Part shown: one piece after another, positions 9,507 to 22,036 of the stretch
Position numbering within the stretch: the stretch's first letter is position 1
How the letters are laid out: the number at the start of each line of letters is the position of its first letter
Assembly (NCBI GenBank): GCA_000729835.1
Contig: JFHB01000107.1
Span: forward strand, 1-64,000
DNA length: 64,000 bases
Reading direction: 5' to 3'
DNA from: Atkinsonella hypoxylon
Lineage: Eukaryota > Ascomycota > Sordariomycetes > Hypocreales > Clavicipitaceae
The notes under the pieces: generated by a model
Told to the model about the DNA's origin: nothing
Databases searched by the model: none
The model's input: the letters and a program-made list of their open reading frames with translations, nothing else
Made by a program: the position numbers and the translations under genes

Positions 9507-11614
9507 CCCTATTATTTTCAATACTAGCTTATAGACCTACACTATAATGTAGTATATTAGTAGGTTCCTTAACGTCCTAAAGTAATGTATTTATCCCTTA
9601 TATATAACTTTAAAGCTAGTCTTAGAAATAAGTTCTTAGTATTTATTTTCTATTTTAGTAGTAGAGATTAAATAGCTTTTTAAAAAATTAAAGGTAAAAA
9701 AGAGCTTAAGTAGGTACTTATAATAAAAATATTATAAGAATAAAGGAATAAAGAGAGAGAGAGAGTAGAAATATAGGCTATATTATAGCTAGTATTATCT
9801 TAATAAATCCTTAGTTAACAGCTATATATAATTATTATAATTTAGCAGAGGCTAACAGTAAATATATACTAAGACTCTAATAGCTATAAACTTATTAAGT
9901 AATTTATAATATTCTCTTTAACTAATTATATTTATCTTTCTTCTTTCTTCTTATAACTACCTTTCTATATAGCCTCTTTCTTATTATCTTTATTAGCACC
10001 TTTAATTATTTAATTATAGCTAAAAAGCTTTCTTAAAACTATAAGGATCTTATAAATATATAGAATATTATTAGTAGAAGAATCTCTTTTACTGCTCTCT
10101 TTTATTAGGTTACTCTCTCTTAGAATAGTTAAATAGATATTTTTCCTTTAATAATGCTTATTAATATAGTAAGTCTTTTGTAAAAAAGCTTTTAATTATA
10201 CTTCTATTCTCTTATTATACTAATAAACCTTACCTCTTTAGTATAAATTTACCTTTAAGCTTTAAGTCTATAGAGGCAATAACATTAGTGCTAGTAAATG
10301 CTTAATATACACTAAAGTTGCTTTTTAATAGAGTTCTATAGCTAATATACCTCTAAGAGCTATTAAATTCTTTTACAATTAGAATCTTAAGGCTTAGTTT
10401 ATTAATAGCACTATAAAAGAAAGCTCCCTTTTATATAAAGTTACACTAAAATTAAATGTTAAGAACTTTATCTTTATTCTAACTAAAATAGCTTATTCTT
10501 ATAGATATTTCTATTATACACTTACTAACTATTAAGAGTACTATAAAGCCCTTTTAATCTTGTTCTTTAGTAAAGAAAACAGTACATTTTGCTTCTATTG
10601 CACTAATATATATCTTTAGATAGTTACCTTATTTAGAGAATATATCTACTTTCTATTTTATAGCTATACCTCTCTTAAGGATGTCTATAGCAGCTTATAT
10701 AGCAATTACGTCTAAAGTAGCTCTACTACTGTAAGCTATAAGTAGTAATTTGCAAAAGGTTATAGTAACTATAATTAGATTTACTATAATGCTTCTTTTA
10801 TAATATTTTAGGGTAAAGACTAAGTAGATTAACTATTTATTCTTCTAAGGCTTTAGGAGGTCCTTTATAAGGATCTTTCTCCCTTTATAGTAGTTAATAT
10901 TCCTTACTTTTTCCCCTAAACATTAGAACTACTAGAATTTTGCTAAAAGATTAAGTGTAAATTACTTAAGTTAAAAGATAAAAAAAATAAAAAAAGGGTA
11001 AAGGCTAAGCAGCCTCTTTAGTTAAAATAGAATAGAACTATACTTATTTTTAGTAGTTTTTAAAAACTTTTTATATATCCTATTTAATCTAGGTTTATAG
11101 TCTTAATTCTAATTAGCTTTAAATCTTTAAATAATCTTAATATACTATTATTAAATCTTAGTTAGTTTTAAATATATAAATAAATAAACTTAACCTCTCT
11201 TCTCTTTAAAGCTAAAGATATAAGAACTATAGCATTAGCTTTTGTAAAAGCTATAATAAGTTATATATCTTAGTAAAGTTATAGGCAAATTGCTAAGATT
11301 AAATAATATTATTAATCTCCTTATAGCTTCTACGCTCTTCTTTAAGTATTATTAGTAAATAAACTTCTATTATATACTTTAGATAATATTATAGTAAAAG
11401 GTCTATTTTAGCGTTATTATCCTTAAAATCCTCTTTTTAGTATAGCTGTAATATATAGTCCTTAGAAACTATTTAATCTAATATATTATACTAGGCATTA
11501 GTAGGTTGTAATTTATTAATATCTTGCTTAAAGTTGCTAGTATCTTTACTATATTAGGCAGTATGTTGTAAGGTATAGAGCTATTTATTAGCAGTAGAAG
11601 TCTACTATCCCTTT

Positions 11615-14600
11615 AGATTAAGCTTAAACTTCTTAATATAATCCCTAGAAATAGTCTTATTAAGCACTATACTATCTAGGGTCTTTAAACAGTAGGTGCT
11701 AGTAATTTTCGCTTAGCTATATACTTTAAAAGAACTATTCTATTGCATTATTAACTTCTTCTTTATTAATATATCTATAACTCTTTATATATTATATATA
11801 AGGACTAAATCTCCTAAGACTAATTAATCTTTCTTCTTTTGCAATAATACCTCTTAGTTCTAATTTATTTAATTAGTTAAGTGTTGCCTAAATATAAAGA
11901 CTTTTGTGTAAGCCTTCTAGATATTTACTTCCTTTTGTTCTAGCATTCTAACTCTTACTTTAAAGAGATTCTATATTATTATAACTTCTAACTAATTAAT
12001 TAACCTTTAAGTAGGAAATTTAACTTCTAAAGGAAGAATAAGCTTTTAACTATAAATTAGGTAGAAAGCAGATTTACTGTATAACGCTTATATAGCTATA
12101 TAGTTTACTAATAGTGCCTTATTTAGCAATTTAAACTACTTTCTATTAGAACCTTCTATCTTTAAAAGGGTAAATATAAGCATTTAATAACTAGCTTTAA
12201 TAGGTAAATTAGCTTTTAGATTATACACTAATGTCTTAATCCCTTTAATTCTAATAGCTTTAACTGCTTTTTTAAGATTCTTATATATTTCTAGCTCTTT
12301 ATTAAAAACTAGAAATTAGAAGACTCTAAATTATATAATTAGTTTTATTAGGAACTTCTAAATAGCTATAACATTAGTATACTGTATAGAGTGCACTTCT
12401 ACCTATCTAGTAAGGTTATATCTTGCTTCTAGAAGGTACTTAAAACTATAATTAAGTAGTATATATTAGGTGTTAATATATATCTTACTTATTAGGTTGC
12501 CTAAAGTTACTAGTATTAATAATTCTTTAGGCCTCTAAGGAGCAAACTTTTAGTATACCTTACAATAGAAAATTATTGCTTAAACTATATTCTAGAGGTC
12601 TTTCTAAAAGTACTAAATTCTAGCTGCTTAAAATATAACTTCTATACCTTTATAACCTATTTACTTATATAAAGCCTTAATAATCTTCTTCTATTGCATT
12701 AGGTCTTTAATAACTAAAGTAGAACCCTTTATTATACTAGTTAGCCTCTTCTATAATAGGCCTTTATCTAAGAAGTATTACTTAGCACTTATATAAAGTT
12801 ACTTATACTTACTCTTATTTAAATTAAATAGTCTTTATAACGTTAAAAGGAAATCTATAATTTATTAAGTCCTAAAAGTATAGTATACTCTATTGTGCAG
12901 CTAGATCTTATTAACGTTAAGCTGTAGGTTAATAAAATCTTTAATGTCCCCTTTAGCTGCTTAATCTAATATATTAAAAGGCCTACCTTCTTTATGCAAT
13001 AAAGCATTAGCTATCTTATTCTTTTCTCCTAGAATATACCTAGCTGTAAAATTAAACAGTATAATATAACTAATCTATTATATAATAAGCGCACCTAGAA
13101 CGTTATTAATAGCGCTATTAAGCTAATATATAAGCACTTAAGAATTAGTCTCTAGAGTAAAGGGAACTCTATAGAGATAAATTTATAGCCTTCTTAATAT
13201 ATAGATAATAGCTCTATATTTCTACTTTATTCTATTATACTTAATTTCTAAATTGCTCTAATATCTACTTTTATATTATATAGAGTGTTATTATCTATTA
13301 ATAATTTATATTAAAACTGCTCTTTATCCTTTTAAGCTTATATTAACTATTAATATAATTTCTTTAGTGCTTAGGCTAAGATTAATTATTATAAGAACTA
13401 GTATAGTTATTATTATATACTTAAGGACCTCTATAGTATTTTTCTAGTTTAGTTCTTAAGTCTATTTAGTACTTTTCTTAAGTAAGATTATAAGAGGCTT
13501 AGCTTTTATAGAGTAATACTATACTTAGATGTAATAATAGCTTATAAGCCTAAGAAAGAATTTAACCTTAAAGACATTTTTACACTCTATTTACTCTAGA
13601 ATCTTTATTACCTTTACTTCTAAAGGTCTTCTTCTATTAGTACTATATATAAATTTAATAATCTTTATAGTCTTTTAGTATAGCTTTAATTTTACAGTAA
13701 ATATAGTGCAATTAGCTAGCTTAATATTAATAAGGACTTTATTAATATTAATTAAATGTTCTATAATATATCTTTATATATTAGGTAACACTTTCTCTTT
13801 ATTATATATAGTAGTAGAGCCTTTTACTGCAATATTATCTAAGAAAGGCTTATAAGTGTAAGAAATTAGGTTAAAAAGAATTCTCTTTACTATTTAAATA
13901 AATTAAGTAATAGAGTTAGTTGCTCCTTAAGGAAGTATATAAAGCTATAGAAGCTCTATTGCTGTTAAAATTATTGTTAAGTCCCTACTTTCCTCTATAA
14001 GCAGCACTTAGTTATAGCTTAATAGTAAATTAATAACTAAAAGTATCTTATATATCCTAAATTCTTTGCTAAAAGCCTCTACTTCTTCTAGGATATAGGC
14101 ATTCTATATTGTAATCTTATTGTAAGCTATTGTAAATAGCACTAGCTATATCCCTTTATTCTTCTTTATTACTAAAAAGTAAGGGTTTCTATAAGATCTA
14201 TAGCTCTCTTCTAATAACCTATACTAAAGCTTCTTTTTTAATAAATTAGCTAGTCTCCCTTATAGGCTAATAGGTATTAGTATTAACTTTACTTTTTAAG
14301 CTCTATAAGCAATAGTATAAATAACTTAAGGTAGTGCAACTAGGGAATTAATTTTTCTATACTTTAATAAGTTTTATACTAGTGCTACCTCTTAGTTATA
14401 AAGGATTTCCTTAAAAACATTAACTTCTTTTACTATTAAATATTTTTATATTTATTTAACTATTTAATCTAAGTGCTCTTTTATTATTTAGAATCCTTAA
14501 GGCTTTTTACTAAATCTTTCTATAATATATTTAGTATATTTTCCTAATTTATTTAAGCGTACTTTTACCTTTTTTTACTTCTTTTATTTCTACTTAAGGT

Positions 14601-15300
14601 CTCTATTAAGTATAAACCTATTTAAAAGAATATTATCTTTTAGCAGAATCTTATTAGCTTTTTGCTTATATAATGTATTTACCTTTAAATTAATTAGTTA
14701 TAATTACCTTAAGGGCTAAATCTTCTCTACAGCCTCTTTAAGTTAGCTTCTATACTAATTAGCTATTCCCTTTATTATAAGGTTAGTAATAGCTACACCC
14801 TTATTCTCTATTATAGGTATTAGCTCTTTATTGTTATTTAATTTAGCTTTAAGACTCTCTTTAACTATTTAATTATAGACTAAATCCTTAAATAACTTAT
14901 TAATTAAGATTAAATTAACGCTAGTAGCTATTACTTTATCTATTGTAGTCTTCTATTTAACACTTCTAATAACCCTTAAGACTAATATAATATTACTAAA
15001 ATAGTACTTTAAGAGGAGCTTACCTCCTTTATTACTATACTTAAAGGTAACTTTAGCTATATATATAAAAGGCATTTTAAGGATTAATTATATATATAAA
15101 GACTTTAGTGTAATATAAAAGTAAATTAACGTTTAAATGTTTCTAAGGTATAGCTTTATTATTACCTTTTCTAATATTATAAGCTTATATAACGTAAAAG
15201 ATATAGTAGTAGTCTTTTACTTTATTAGAGTTATTTTTAAATTAAGCTCTTTAATAAAATCCTTAGTAATAATATTCCTTTATAAACTATAATCTATAAA
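11615..15300 (-). pseudogene. D1 pol remnant: RT, RNase H, integrase
   Basis: The RT start is recognised at about 14080-14180, where the frame gives YFLV-KK and later NKITI-NAYI. The catalytic box lies at about 13821-13850, reading PFLDNIAVKG for the usual FLDDI. Integrase follows, with a readable stretch FKYLLEARYNLTR and a C-terminal GPY/F-type module ending near 11615; that module is preserved almost unmutated in D2 (22800-23100). Stops replace many Gln, Trp and Arg codons. A protease is expected upstream of RT but I could not point to its catalytic motif. Confidence 0.75.
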
Positions 15301-15899
15301 ACTATTAATAAGTAAAAAGTTTAGGCTTTTAAGTTATAATTAAAGGTAAGGTAAGTTCTATAAATAGCTTATAATTACTTTTAGCTTTAAAATACTATTT
15401 AATCCTTTAATATAAAGTGTATTTATCTATAGGTTTACAATAAACTTCTTCTCTTTAATATAATTTTCTATATATTCTTATATAATATTCTATAAATCCT
15501 TTTAGATACTACTAAGTAGTTATTTTATATATTTATTAGTAATATCTTCCTTATTGTTTTCTACTGCCTCTTTAACTATAGTAGATATTATTTTAATAAT
15601 ATTAATTAATTAATCTTCTTACTCCTTAACTCTTTACCTCTTCCTTAGAATAGAATATAAAGGTATAACTTTAGCACTTATTCTATTAATATAATAGACT
15701 TTATTAACACTATTTACTTACATTAAGTATTTATTCTCTATTACTTCTATAAGTATAAGTATTAGTTAGTATAGGTTTTATAAGCTAACTTTAATCTTTT
15801 TCTAAAAAATATCTTTAAATAATTATATAAGAAGCTATACTTTTATATTTATAGAGCTATCTTTTTTAGCTTTTTTTCCTTTCCTTTTAGCTTAGTCTT

Positions 15900-18188
15900 T
15901 TAAAGCTTCTTCTTACTTAATAAAGCGTTATATCTTTATAGTATAAACTCTAAAGAGCTAAGCTATAATTCTCTCCTTAATTAGTATATAGAGAGTTCTT
16001 CTAGATCTATATTCCTTTATTTTAAACGTTAAAGTTACTATAGTACTATTAGTAAGGTCTCTCTTAAGAATAGCTTTTAGTAGAATATATATTAAGTAAT
16101 AATTAGAAATATTAATCTTATTAAAGATTTAATCTAATATCTTTCTCTCTTTCTTACTAAGCTTTTAATAGTTTAACGTTTTTCTACTAAATTTCTTAAC
16201 TTAAAGATAATACTATTTTACTATATAGTAGTTAAAATAATTAACTTAGAACACTATAAGCCTATAAAGATAACTTTCTATACTAAGGAAGCTTTATATA
16301 AGAATAAGTAGCATTAAATTATTTAATTCTACTGTTAAGATACTTACTCTTTAATTATACTTTATAAAGCTAATCTTATTGTTATACTAGTAAAACTAGC
16401 ATTAATCTATATAATAATCTTCCTTACTATAGTAATAGCAGTAATACTGCTTTATATAGCTTTTAGTTATATAGGTCCTAAAGCTCTAGGCATTATTATA
16501 TATATTAATAGCGTTAATATATATATTCTGCCTTTTTTTCTTCTTCTTTCTAAATTTCTCTTTAAAAAGCTTTATAATATTTATCTTTAAAACTACTTAC
16601 TTTATAAGTATAATCTTTATATCTTTAAACTTCTAGGTTAAATTATCTATTTAATCTTTTACTTCTAAAATAAGCTATATAATTTCCTTAGCTTTATAAC
16701 TAAAATTACTTATACTATAATACTTAAGACTTCTTCTACTTAAAGGTATATAAAGGTAGTCCCTTCTATTATTATAGAGTTTAGAATTATAGTCTTTTAG
16801 CTCTATTCTAGCTTATATATACTAGCTAAGCTGCTCTAATAATTCTCTATAGAGTATTACAATAAACTTAGCTTTAGTAACTTTTATTTAATCTATAAAG
16901 CTAGTAAGTACAGTATCTAGTAAAGCCTTATAAATGTAATTAGACTAAGAGGTTATACTGCACTATATATAGAGCTTAGCGCTAATTATAGTAGCTTAAT
17001 GTTCTTAAAGCTAATAGAGAGTGTTCTTTATAGTCCTTAAATAGTTTCTCTTTAGGTCTTTAAGCTTTTTATTAGTTTACTTCTTTTAATCTTAAGGAGT
17101 AGCTTTATACTAAAGTAAAAGCTACTTCTTAGCTTCTTTCTAATTATATAAGGTATAAATAACCTTTATATACTTATAGATTAATAGGTTAATATAATAA
17201 ATAAATATCTTCTATTAGTTTTTCTTTAGAATAAATAAGGTTTCTATTTTTAGCTTAAAGCTAGTTAAGTAATTAAGGATATTTTCTTCTTTAAATTAAT
17301 ATATATTAAACTTCTTATTAAAGATAGCTTAAGCTTACTGCTTTTTAATAGCTTTACTTATAGCTTTAGTAAGAGCCTTATAAGATATAGCTATAGCGCT
17401 ACTAGTATTAGTCTTTTTATCTTAAGTATTTAATTCTATTATAACCTTAGGTTTTAAAATAAATTTTTTAGAAGATTTACTAGATTAGCTAGAGTTAGTG
17501 TTAGCTACTTTAGATATAAAGCTTATACTTTTCTTTAAAGAATATAGAATACTAAACTTATATAAATAACTAATAGAATAGCTTAATATAGAAGGTAGAT
17601 ATAAAGAGAACAATTAATCTTATTTAGTAAGAAGAGCGTAATATATATAATTCTCTATATTAGCTGTGCTTTTAATGCTTTTACCTTTTACTTCTATAGT
17701 TATATAAGCTCTTAACGCTAAAATATAAAGGCTAAGAACTTAATTACTAATAACAGTAAATATAAAGATAACTACTAAGATAAAGATAAAAGAGAAATTT
17801 TTCTCTATAATTAAATAATTATAACGTTTAAAAGACCTAAAAGCTTCCTTTTTACTGTATTAAGGCTATTTTAGCTAAGGGTAAAATAGAGATTAAATAG
17901 ACTAGCTAGTATTTATAATATAGCAATTATCTTTAACTAAGCTTAGCTCTTTTTAGCTTAAAAAAGCTATAGAAATTTTCTTTCTCTCTTAATTAAATAA
18001 TCCCTTATAATATAGAGCTTTTATCCTTATAATTTTCTCCTTTCTTATATTAGTAATATTTAAGCTAAAGTGCTCTTCTATCTTTAATGCTTAGTAGCTT
18101 TTTCTTCTTTCTTCTAGAATCTCTATAAAAAACCTTTTAATTATATAATGCGCTTTAATTAGAATAAGTCTCTAGTAAAGCCTCTATT
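15900..18188 (-). pseudogene. D1 gag remnant
   Basis: It corresponds to 22037-22806 and 23866-24403 of D2. The CCHC zinc knuckle lies at about 16427-16472 and is damaged: its first Cys has become Tyr. In D2 the same knuckle is intact. The start codon is not identified. The stretch next to the LTR (18150-18188) should hold the primer binding site, which I could not match to a tRNA. Confidence 0.65.
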
Positions 18189-18676
18189 TTTATTGCCTTA
18201 AAATTAAACCCCTAAATAACTATACAGCCTACACTAAAGTAGGTAATAATATAGTGTATATTAAGATTAAAAAGGATTAGTAAAGAGCAAGATATTTATT
18301 AGTATATACTATTAAATAATAGTAGGTAAGAAGATTAAATAGTTAGAAAAGGCAGAAATAAAATATTAATTATAGCTTAGAAGATATATATATATAAAAG
18401 GAGCTAAATATATTAAAGAGTTAAGGAAAGTGTTAATATTAGTAGAGTAATGTTTCTTAAGCATTAAGTGTTGTAAATTAAAGCAGGCTAAAAGATATTA
18501 ATTAATTAAAAAGAGCAAAAGCTAAAAAGAGTTAGCAGAAGCTACTTACTCGCTTGCTTACTTGCTTAAACTATCTAGATGTCTAGGCGATATACACTCT
18601 TATAGAGAAAATCTGTATGTAGCATCCCTTGCAAAGCTAATATAAGAGCGCAAGGGGGTAACCCCGCCGCGACACA
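18189..18676 (-). repeat. 5' LTR of D1 (488 bp)
   Basis: It is the partner of 6221-6708. Its outer edge (about 18600-18676) keeps ACCCCGCCGCGACACA, whereas the inner-facing equivalent is AT-converted. The end ACA before GTAT fixes the boundary. Confidence 0.86.
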
Positions 18677-18917
18677 GTATAGGCAGCAGCAATAAGGAGA
18701 GTATAGTAATAGCAGCAGTAGTAGTAGGTATAGAGGGGGATAAGAAGTTGTTATTAACGTCTATAGAGATATACTTATACTTATTAGGGTTAAACTTATT
18801 GTCCTCTAAAACAATAGAGGCTATAGTGCTCTTATAGTTAGTAGAGAGAGAGGGAGTAGGTATAGAAGAATAACTAGTCTAAGTTATGCAGTAAGGAGAA
18901 GAAGAGAGTGCAACCTT
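18677..18917 (+). mobile_element. C1 segment between D1 and a solo LTR-A
   Basis: The first four bases are the target duplication GTAT. The rest aligns with C2 at about 41246-41478 on the reverse strand and continues the second open frame of family C (readable stretch TSIEIYLYLLGLNLLSSKTI). It ends with ACCTT, the target duplication of the LTR-A that follows. Confidence 0.8.
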
Positions 18918-19622
18918 TTTTGAAAATAATAGGGATTACAGGACTAGATAGAAGAGGGTAGTAGTCTCTTATATTTAGCACCTGTAATTGCTCCTAGCAA
19001 TTATCACGTAGTGGAAGCAGCAGCGGCCTAAATCAAGCTGTAGTGTATAGTACTAGATCACGTAGAGGCAATAGATAACTGTAATAGTGGTATCTTTATA
19101 TTGAGAGCGCTGTAACGAACTTGGTGAGGGTAGGATCTCGAATCTTTCCAGTCCCTTATAGACCTACTAACTATATTGGCAAGCTATAGTCGCTAGAAGG
19201 GGCTCGTGAGCTACTTTATAATTTCCGCAAAAAGATTTACTATATAAAAACAAAAAAATCGACTTACGGCTATACAAACGAGACGCCTATATACACAATT
19301 TAACAAATTCCACTAATAACAAGCAACCCTTATAAGCAACTCTATCCAACAATTATACTATTAGATAGCCCTAATTCTTAGCTTTCGAATAGTATACTTC
19401 TTAAATTTCTACTATTACTAGTTGTGGAGAAAATCGCTGTTAAAGTTGACTATAGGTTAGGCAACTTTGCCTTAGTCGATTCTAGATGTTTCGCATCTAG
19501 TAACAGCGATATCTCTACCGAAAATCAACGTAACAAGACCTAGTTAGGGTCACGTGATAGAGCAACTAACAGGCAACTAGCAAGCATAAAAATAGGCTAT
19601 ACAGGGTAACTTATTTTTAACA
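18918..19622 (-). repeat. Solo LTR-A (705 bp) in C1
   Basis: The reverse-oriented LTR runs from TTTTGAAAATAA (mutated TGTTGAAAATAA) to TTATTTTTAACA. Perfect duplications ACCTT flank it at 18913-18917 and 19623-19627. The empty site AGAGAAGGTTGCAC is present in C2 at about 41236-41249. No internal sequence is present. Confidence 0.92.
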
Positions 19623-19627
19623 ACCTT

Positions 19628-21182
19628 CTCTTCTATATAATTAGCAGTAAGTGCATCCTTAAGGATAGAGTTGTAGTAGTTATATACATTTAAAAATTTG
19701 CGTATAAGAATTATACAGTAGAAGGGCTAGCTAATATAAGGGGGGATTAATGTAGACTTAACTGTAAAACCTTAGTTAGTAAGTTCCTATATCTAGGTAA
19801 AGTAACGCTGTAGGTAAGAATATCTAGTAAAAAGGCTAGGATTCTAAACGTAACCTTAATGCCTCTATATATACAGTTAGTATCCTCTCCCTTAGCTAGA
19901 ACAATAGTTATATAAGCTCTTCTTACGAAGGTTATTGCAGTACAGTATATAGATATCCTTAAGAATATTACTGTTAAACAACTCTAAATTATCTAAGTCC
20001 CCTTATATAAAGAAACTATAGATATAGCAGCAGTAAGGGACTAATAGCACTGTAGAAGTAGAAGTAGTAGAGGCGCTAGCGCTAGCAATATAACTGCTAA
20101 AGTTCTAGATATACTTCTAGTTAGTAAAAGGATAAGCTATATATAAGCAAAGAGGCAGCGTACTTTAGGCTAATAGAACAATATTTTGCGATTTTAATTA
20201 GCAAGCTACTAGTAGTTAGATAAATCCTGTTTAAATATATTAAAAAGAGGTTCTTTTACATTAAAAGGAGTAGCAGCAGCTATATAGTAAAGTAAGGAAT
20301 TTTAGGAAACTACAATAGAATTATTTAGTTATAATATAGAGGTAAGATAAGATATAAAAGAGGAAGAAAAAGATAAAAGAGAGAAAAAAGAAATTATTTA
20401 TTTTTATATTTAGAAACAGCTAAAAGCTAGCTACTAGTTTATTATACACTAAAGGGATAACAATAATAACAACTATTTAGCCCTACTAGCTATTAGTTTA
20501 TTGCGCGCTAAAAGAATAACATTAATAACAGCTGTTTATACCCTATACCCTTAATAACACCCCTTATATATAGATAGGTTATATATATCTAACAACTATT
20601 TACAATAGCAATAAGAATAAAAGAGAGAAAGTGCTTTCTAGTTAATAAAAGGGATTGTTATATAATAATTGCTCTAAACATAAAGAGACATAAGAATATA
20701 GGCAGTTTACGCGCTAGTAATACTAGCATTATAGCTAGCGCCTATATAATAGGCAGATAATTAATAGCTATATATAGAGGATTATAAGGTAGAGAGAGGT
20801 AGAGGGTTAATAGACCCTAGAAGGGTATAATTAAGTAAGGGGGCATAATTAACCTATTATAGCGCAACTAATAGGTTAGTTAGTAGAGCAATTAATAGCT
20901 GTTGCTAAGGTGCTATAAGTAATTAAAGGGAAGGGAGGTAGAGTAAACGTTTATTTATATATTAGCTCTACAATACTATACTAATAATAAATAGTGCGTT
21001 AGTGCAGCAATAGAACAGCTAAAGTAAGGCGCTTAGGTGCAGACGTTATACCTCTATTTTTTTATAAGTAGATAATAAAGGAAATATAAAGGGGGAGTAA
21101 ATAGAGAGTTAGCTGCTATCTATAGCACTTACTATAGACAATAAAAGGGATTGTTATAAAGCCTAGAAGGAGAAGGAGAGTA
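19628..21182 (+). mobile_element. C1 3' internal region before its right LTR
   Basis: It aligns with C2 at 41074-41240 and then with 24727-26113 (reverse strand). The first part may hold the end of the second open frame; the rest shows no frame I can support and is probably the 3' untranslated part. Near 19795 it shows the empty site for the tandem A1 array. The last 23 bases include AGAAGGAGAAGGAGAG, the polypurine tract. Confidence 0.75.
21160..21182 (+). promoter_or_regulatory. Polypurine tract of C1
   Basis: AGAAGGAGAAGGAGAG lies immediately upstream of the right LTR, as expected for plus-strand priming. It confirms the forward direction of C1. Confidence 0.7.
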
Positions 21183-21507
21183 TATTATAAACTTAAGCCT
21201 TAAGCTTAAGTCTTTTAGTAAAGGGAGAACAGCAGAAGAGGGATAGAGGTCTATATAGGTAAAGGGATAGAAGTAAGCTATATTTATCTAGAGGTTAGCT
21301 AGACTTCACTAGGTCCTAAAGAGAGGACCTTAGCTATATAGAGTATATACTAAAAGGGGCTCCTAAGGGAATAGACCTACCCCTAAATATATAGTATAGA
21401 GGCATAGGGAGGCTTCTAGTTCCTTCTCTCTTCCTCCTTTCCTCCCTATAATTATAGTTCTCATTATAGACGCTAGTTAGCAGCAGCCACTAGGTCAGTC
21501 TATTACA
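21183..21507 (+). repeat. 3' LTR of C1 (325 bp)
   Basis: It pairs with 2900-3222. Its left (inner) edge is converted to TATTATAAACTTAAGCC, while its right (outer) edge keeps GCAGCAGCCACTAGGTCAGT and ends AGTCTATTACA followed by the GCTTT duplication. Confidence 0.87.
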
Positions 21508-21549
21508 GCTTTATTATAAGTAGAAGAGCAACTAGGAATGCAGATATAC
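21508..21549 (+). mobile_element. D' resumes after C1 for about 40 bp
   Basis: The first five bases are the GCTTT duplication. The rest matches D1 (reverse strand, about 8087-8124) and joins seamlessly to 2899 if C1 is removed. It is cut at 21550 by the LTR of D2. Confidence 0.82.
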
Positions 21550-22036
21550 TGTGTCGCGGCGGGGTTACTCCCTTGCGCTCTTATATTAGCTTTGCAAGGG
21601 ATGCTATATGCAGATTTTCTCTATAAGAGTGCGCATTGCCCAAACATATAGATAGTTTAAGCAAGCAAGCGCGCAAGCAGCTTTCGCTAGTTCTTTTTTT
21701 TAGCCTTTATCTCTTTTGATTAATTAATATCTTTTAACCTATTTTTATTTACAATACTTAACACTTTAGAAACATTACTTTACTACTGCTAATGCTTTCT
21801 TTAACTCTTTAATACATTTAGCTCCTTTTATATATATATATCTTCTAAGCTATAATTAATATTTTATTTCTGCCTTTATTAATTATTTAATCTTCTTACC
21901 TACTATTGTTTAGTAGTATACACTAATAAATATCTTGCTCTTTACTAATTCTCTTTAATCTTAACGTACACTATATTATTACCTACTTTAGTATAGGCTA
22001 TATAGTTATTTAAAGGTTTAGTTTTAAGACAATAAA
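21550..22036 (+). repeat. 5' LTR of D2 (about 487 bp)
   Basis: It starts TGTGTCGCGGCGGGG and matches the reverse complement of D1's LTRs. The outer 100 bp is GC-rich and little mutated; the inner end (GACAATAAA) is converted. The right boundary is set by comparison and may be off by one or two bases. Confidence 0.82.

Larger units (their letters stand above)
8817..9523 (+). repeat. Solo LTR-A (707 bp) in D1
   Basis: It starts TGTTAAAAATAA and ends TTATTTTCAATA, with a perfect 5-bp duplication CTAGC at 8812-8816 and 9524-9528. No internal sequence is present, so it is a single LTR left by recombination between the two LTRs of a complete element. D' shows the same locus without it. It is among the least mutated LTR-A copies and serves as a reference. 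Confidence 0.93.
6723..11614 (-). pseudogene. Extra 3' region of D1 after integrase, unknown coding content
   Basis: About 4.2 kb (not counting the solo LTR-A at 8817-9523) lies between the end of integrase and the 3' LTR. Its upper half is shared with D'. Parts read as one frame with RIP-type stops, but I recognise no domain. Family D therefore carries either an additional gene or a long non-coding 3' tail. An AG microsatellite lies near 9753-9768. Confidence 0.45.
6221..18676 (-). mobile_element. D1: long Ty3/gypsy element of family D inserted in C1
   Basis: It has identical-length LTRs (488 bp) and flanking GTAT (6217-6220 and 18677-18680); a fifth duplicated base is unclear. The empty site is visible in C2 near 41475. 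Without the solo LTR-A it carries, it is about 11.7 kb, long for Ty3/gypsy. On the reverse strand the order is LTR, gag (about 18150 to 16000), protease/RT (about 15600 to 13300), RNase H and integrase (to about 11615), then about 4.2 kb of extra sequence and the 3' LTR. All frames are broken by RIP-type stops. Confidence 0.87.
2900..21507 (+). mobile_element. C1: Ty3/gypsy chromodomain element, internally deleted and split by later insertions
   Basis: The element has LTRs at both ends and a 5-bp target duplication GCTTT (2895-2899 and 21508-21512). The host on both sides is D', and D1 shows the matching empty site near 8117-8124. C1's own sequence is 2900-6220, 18681-18917 and 19628-21507, about 5.4 kb; the rest is D1 and a solo LTR-A. 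Compared with C2 it lacks about 2.65 kb between reverse transcriptase and the chromodomain. It reads forward: a gag zinc knuckle near 4236 and a polypurine tract before the right LTR fix the direction. Confidence 0.88.

Noticed and set aside
18681..21182. Search for CRISPR-like arrays, bacterial operons or other non-fungal systems among the repeats
   Set aside because: All repeats are LTRs, element bodies or microsatellites. There are no regularly spaced short repeats with unique spacers and no prokaryotic gene layout.
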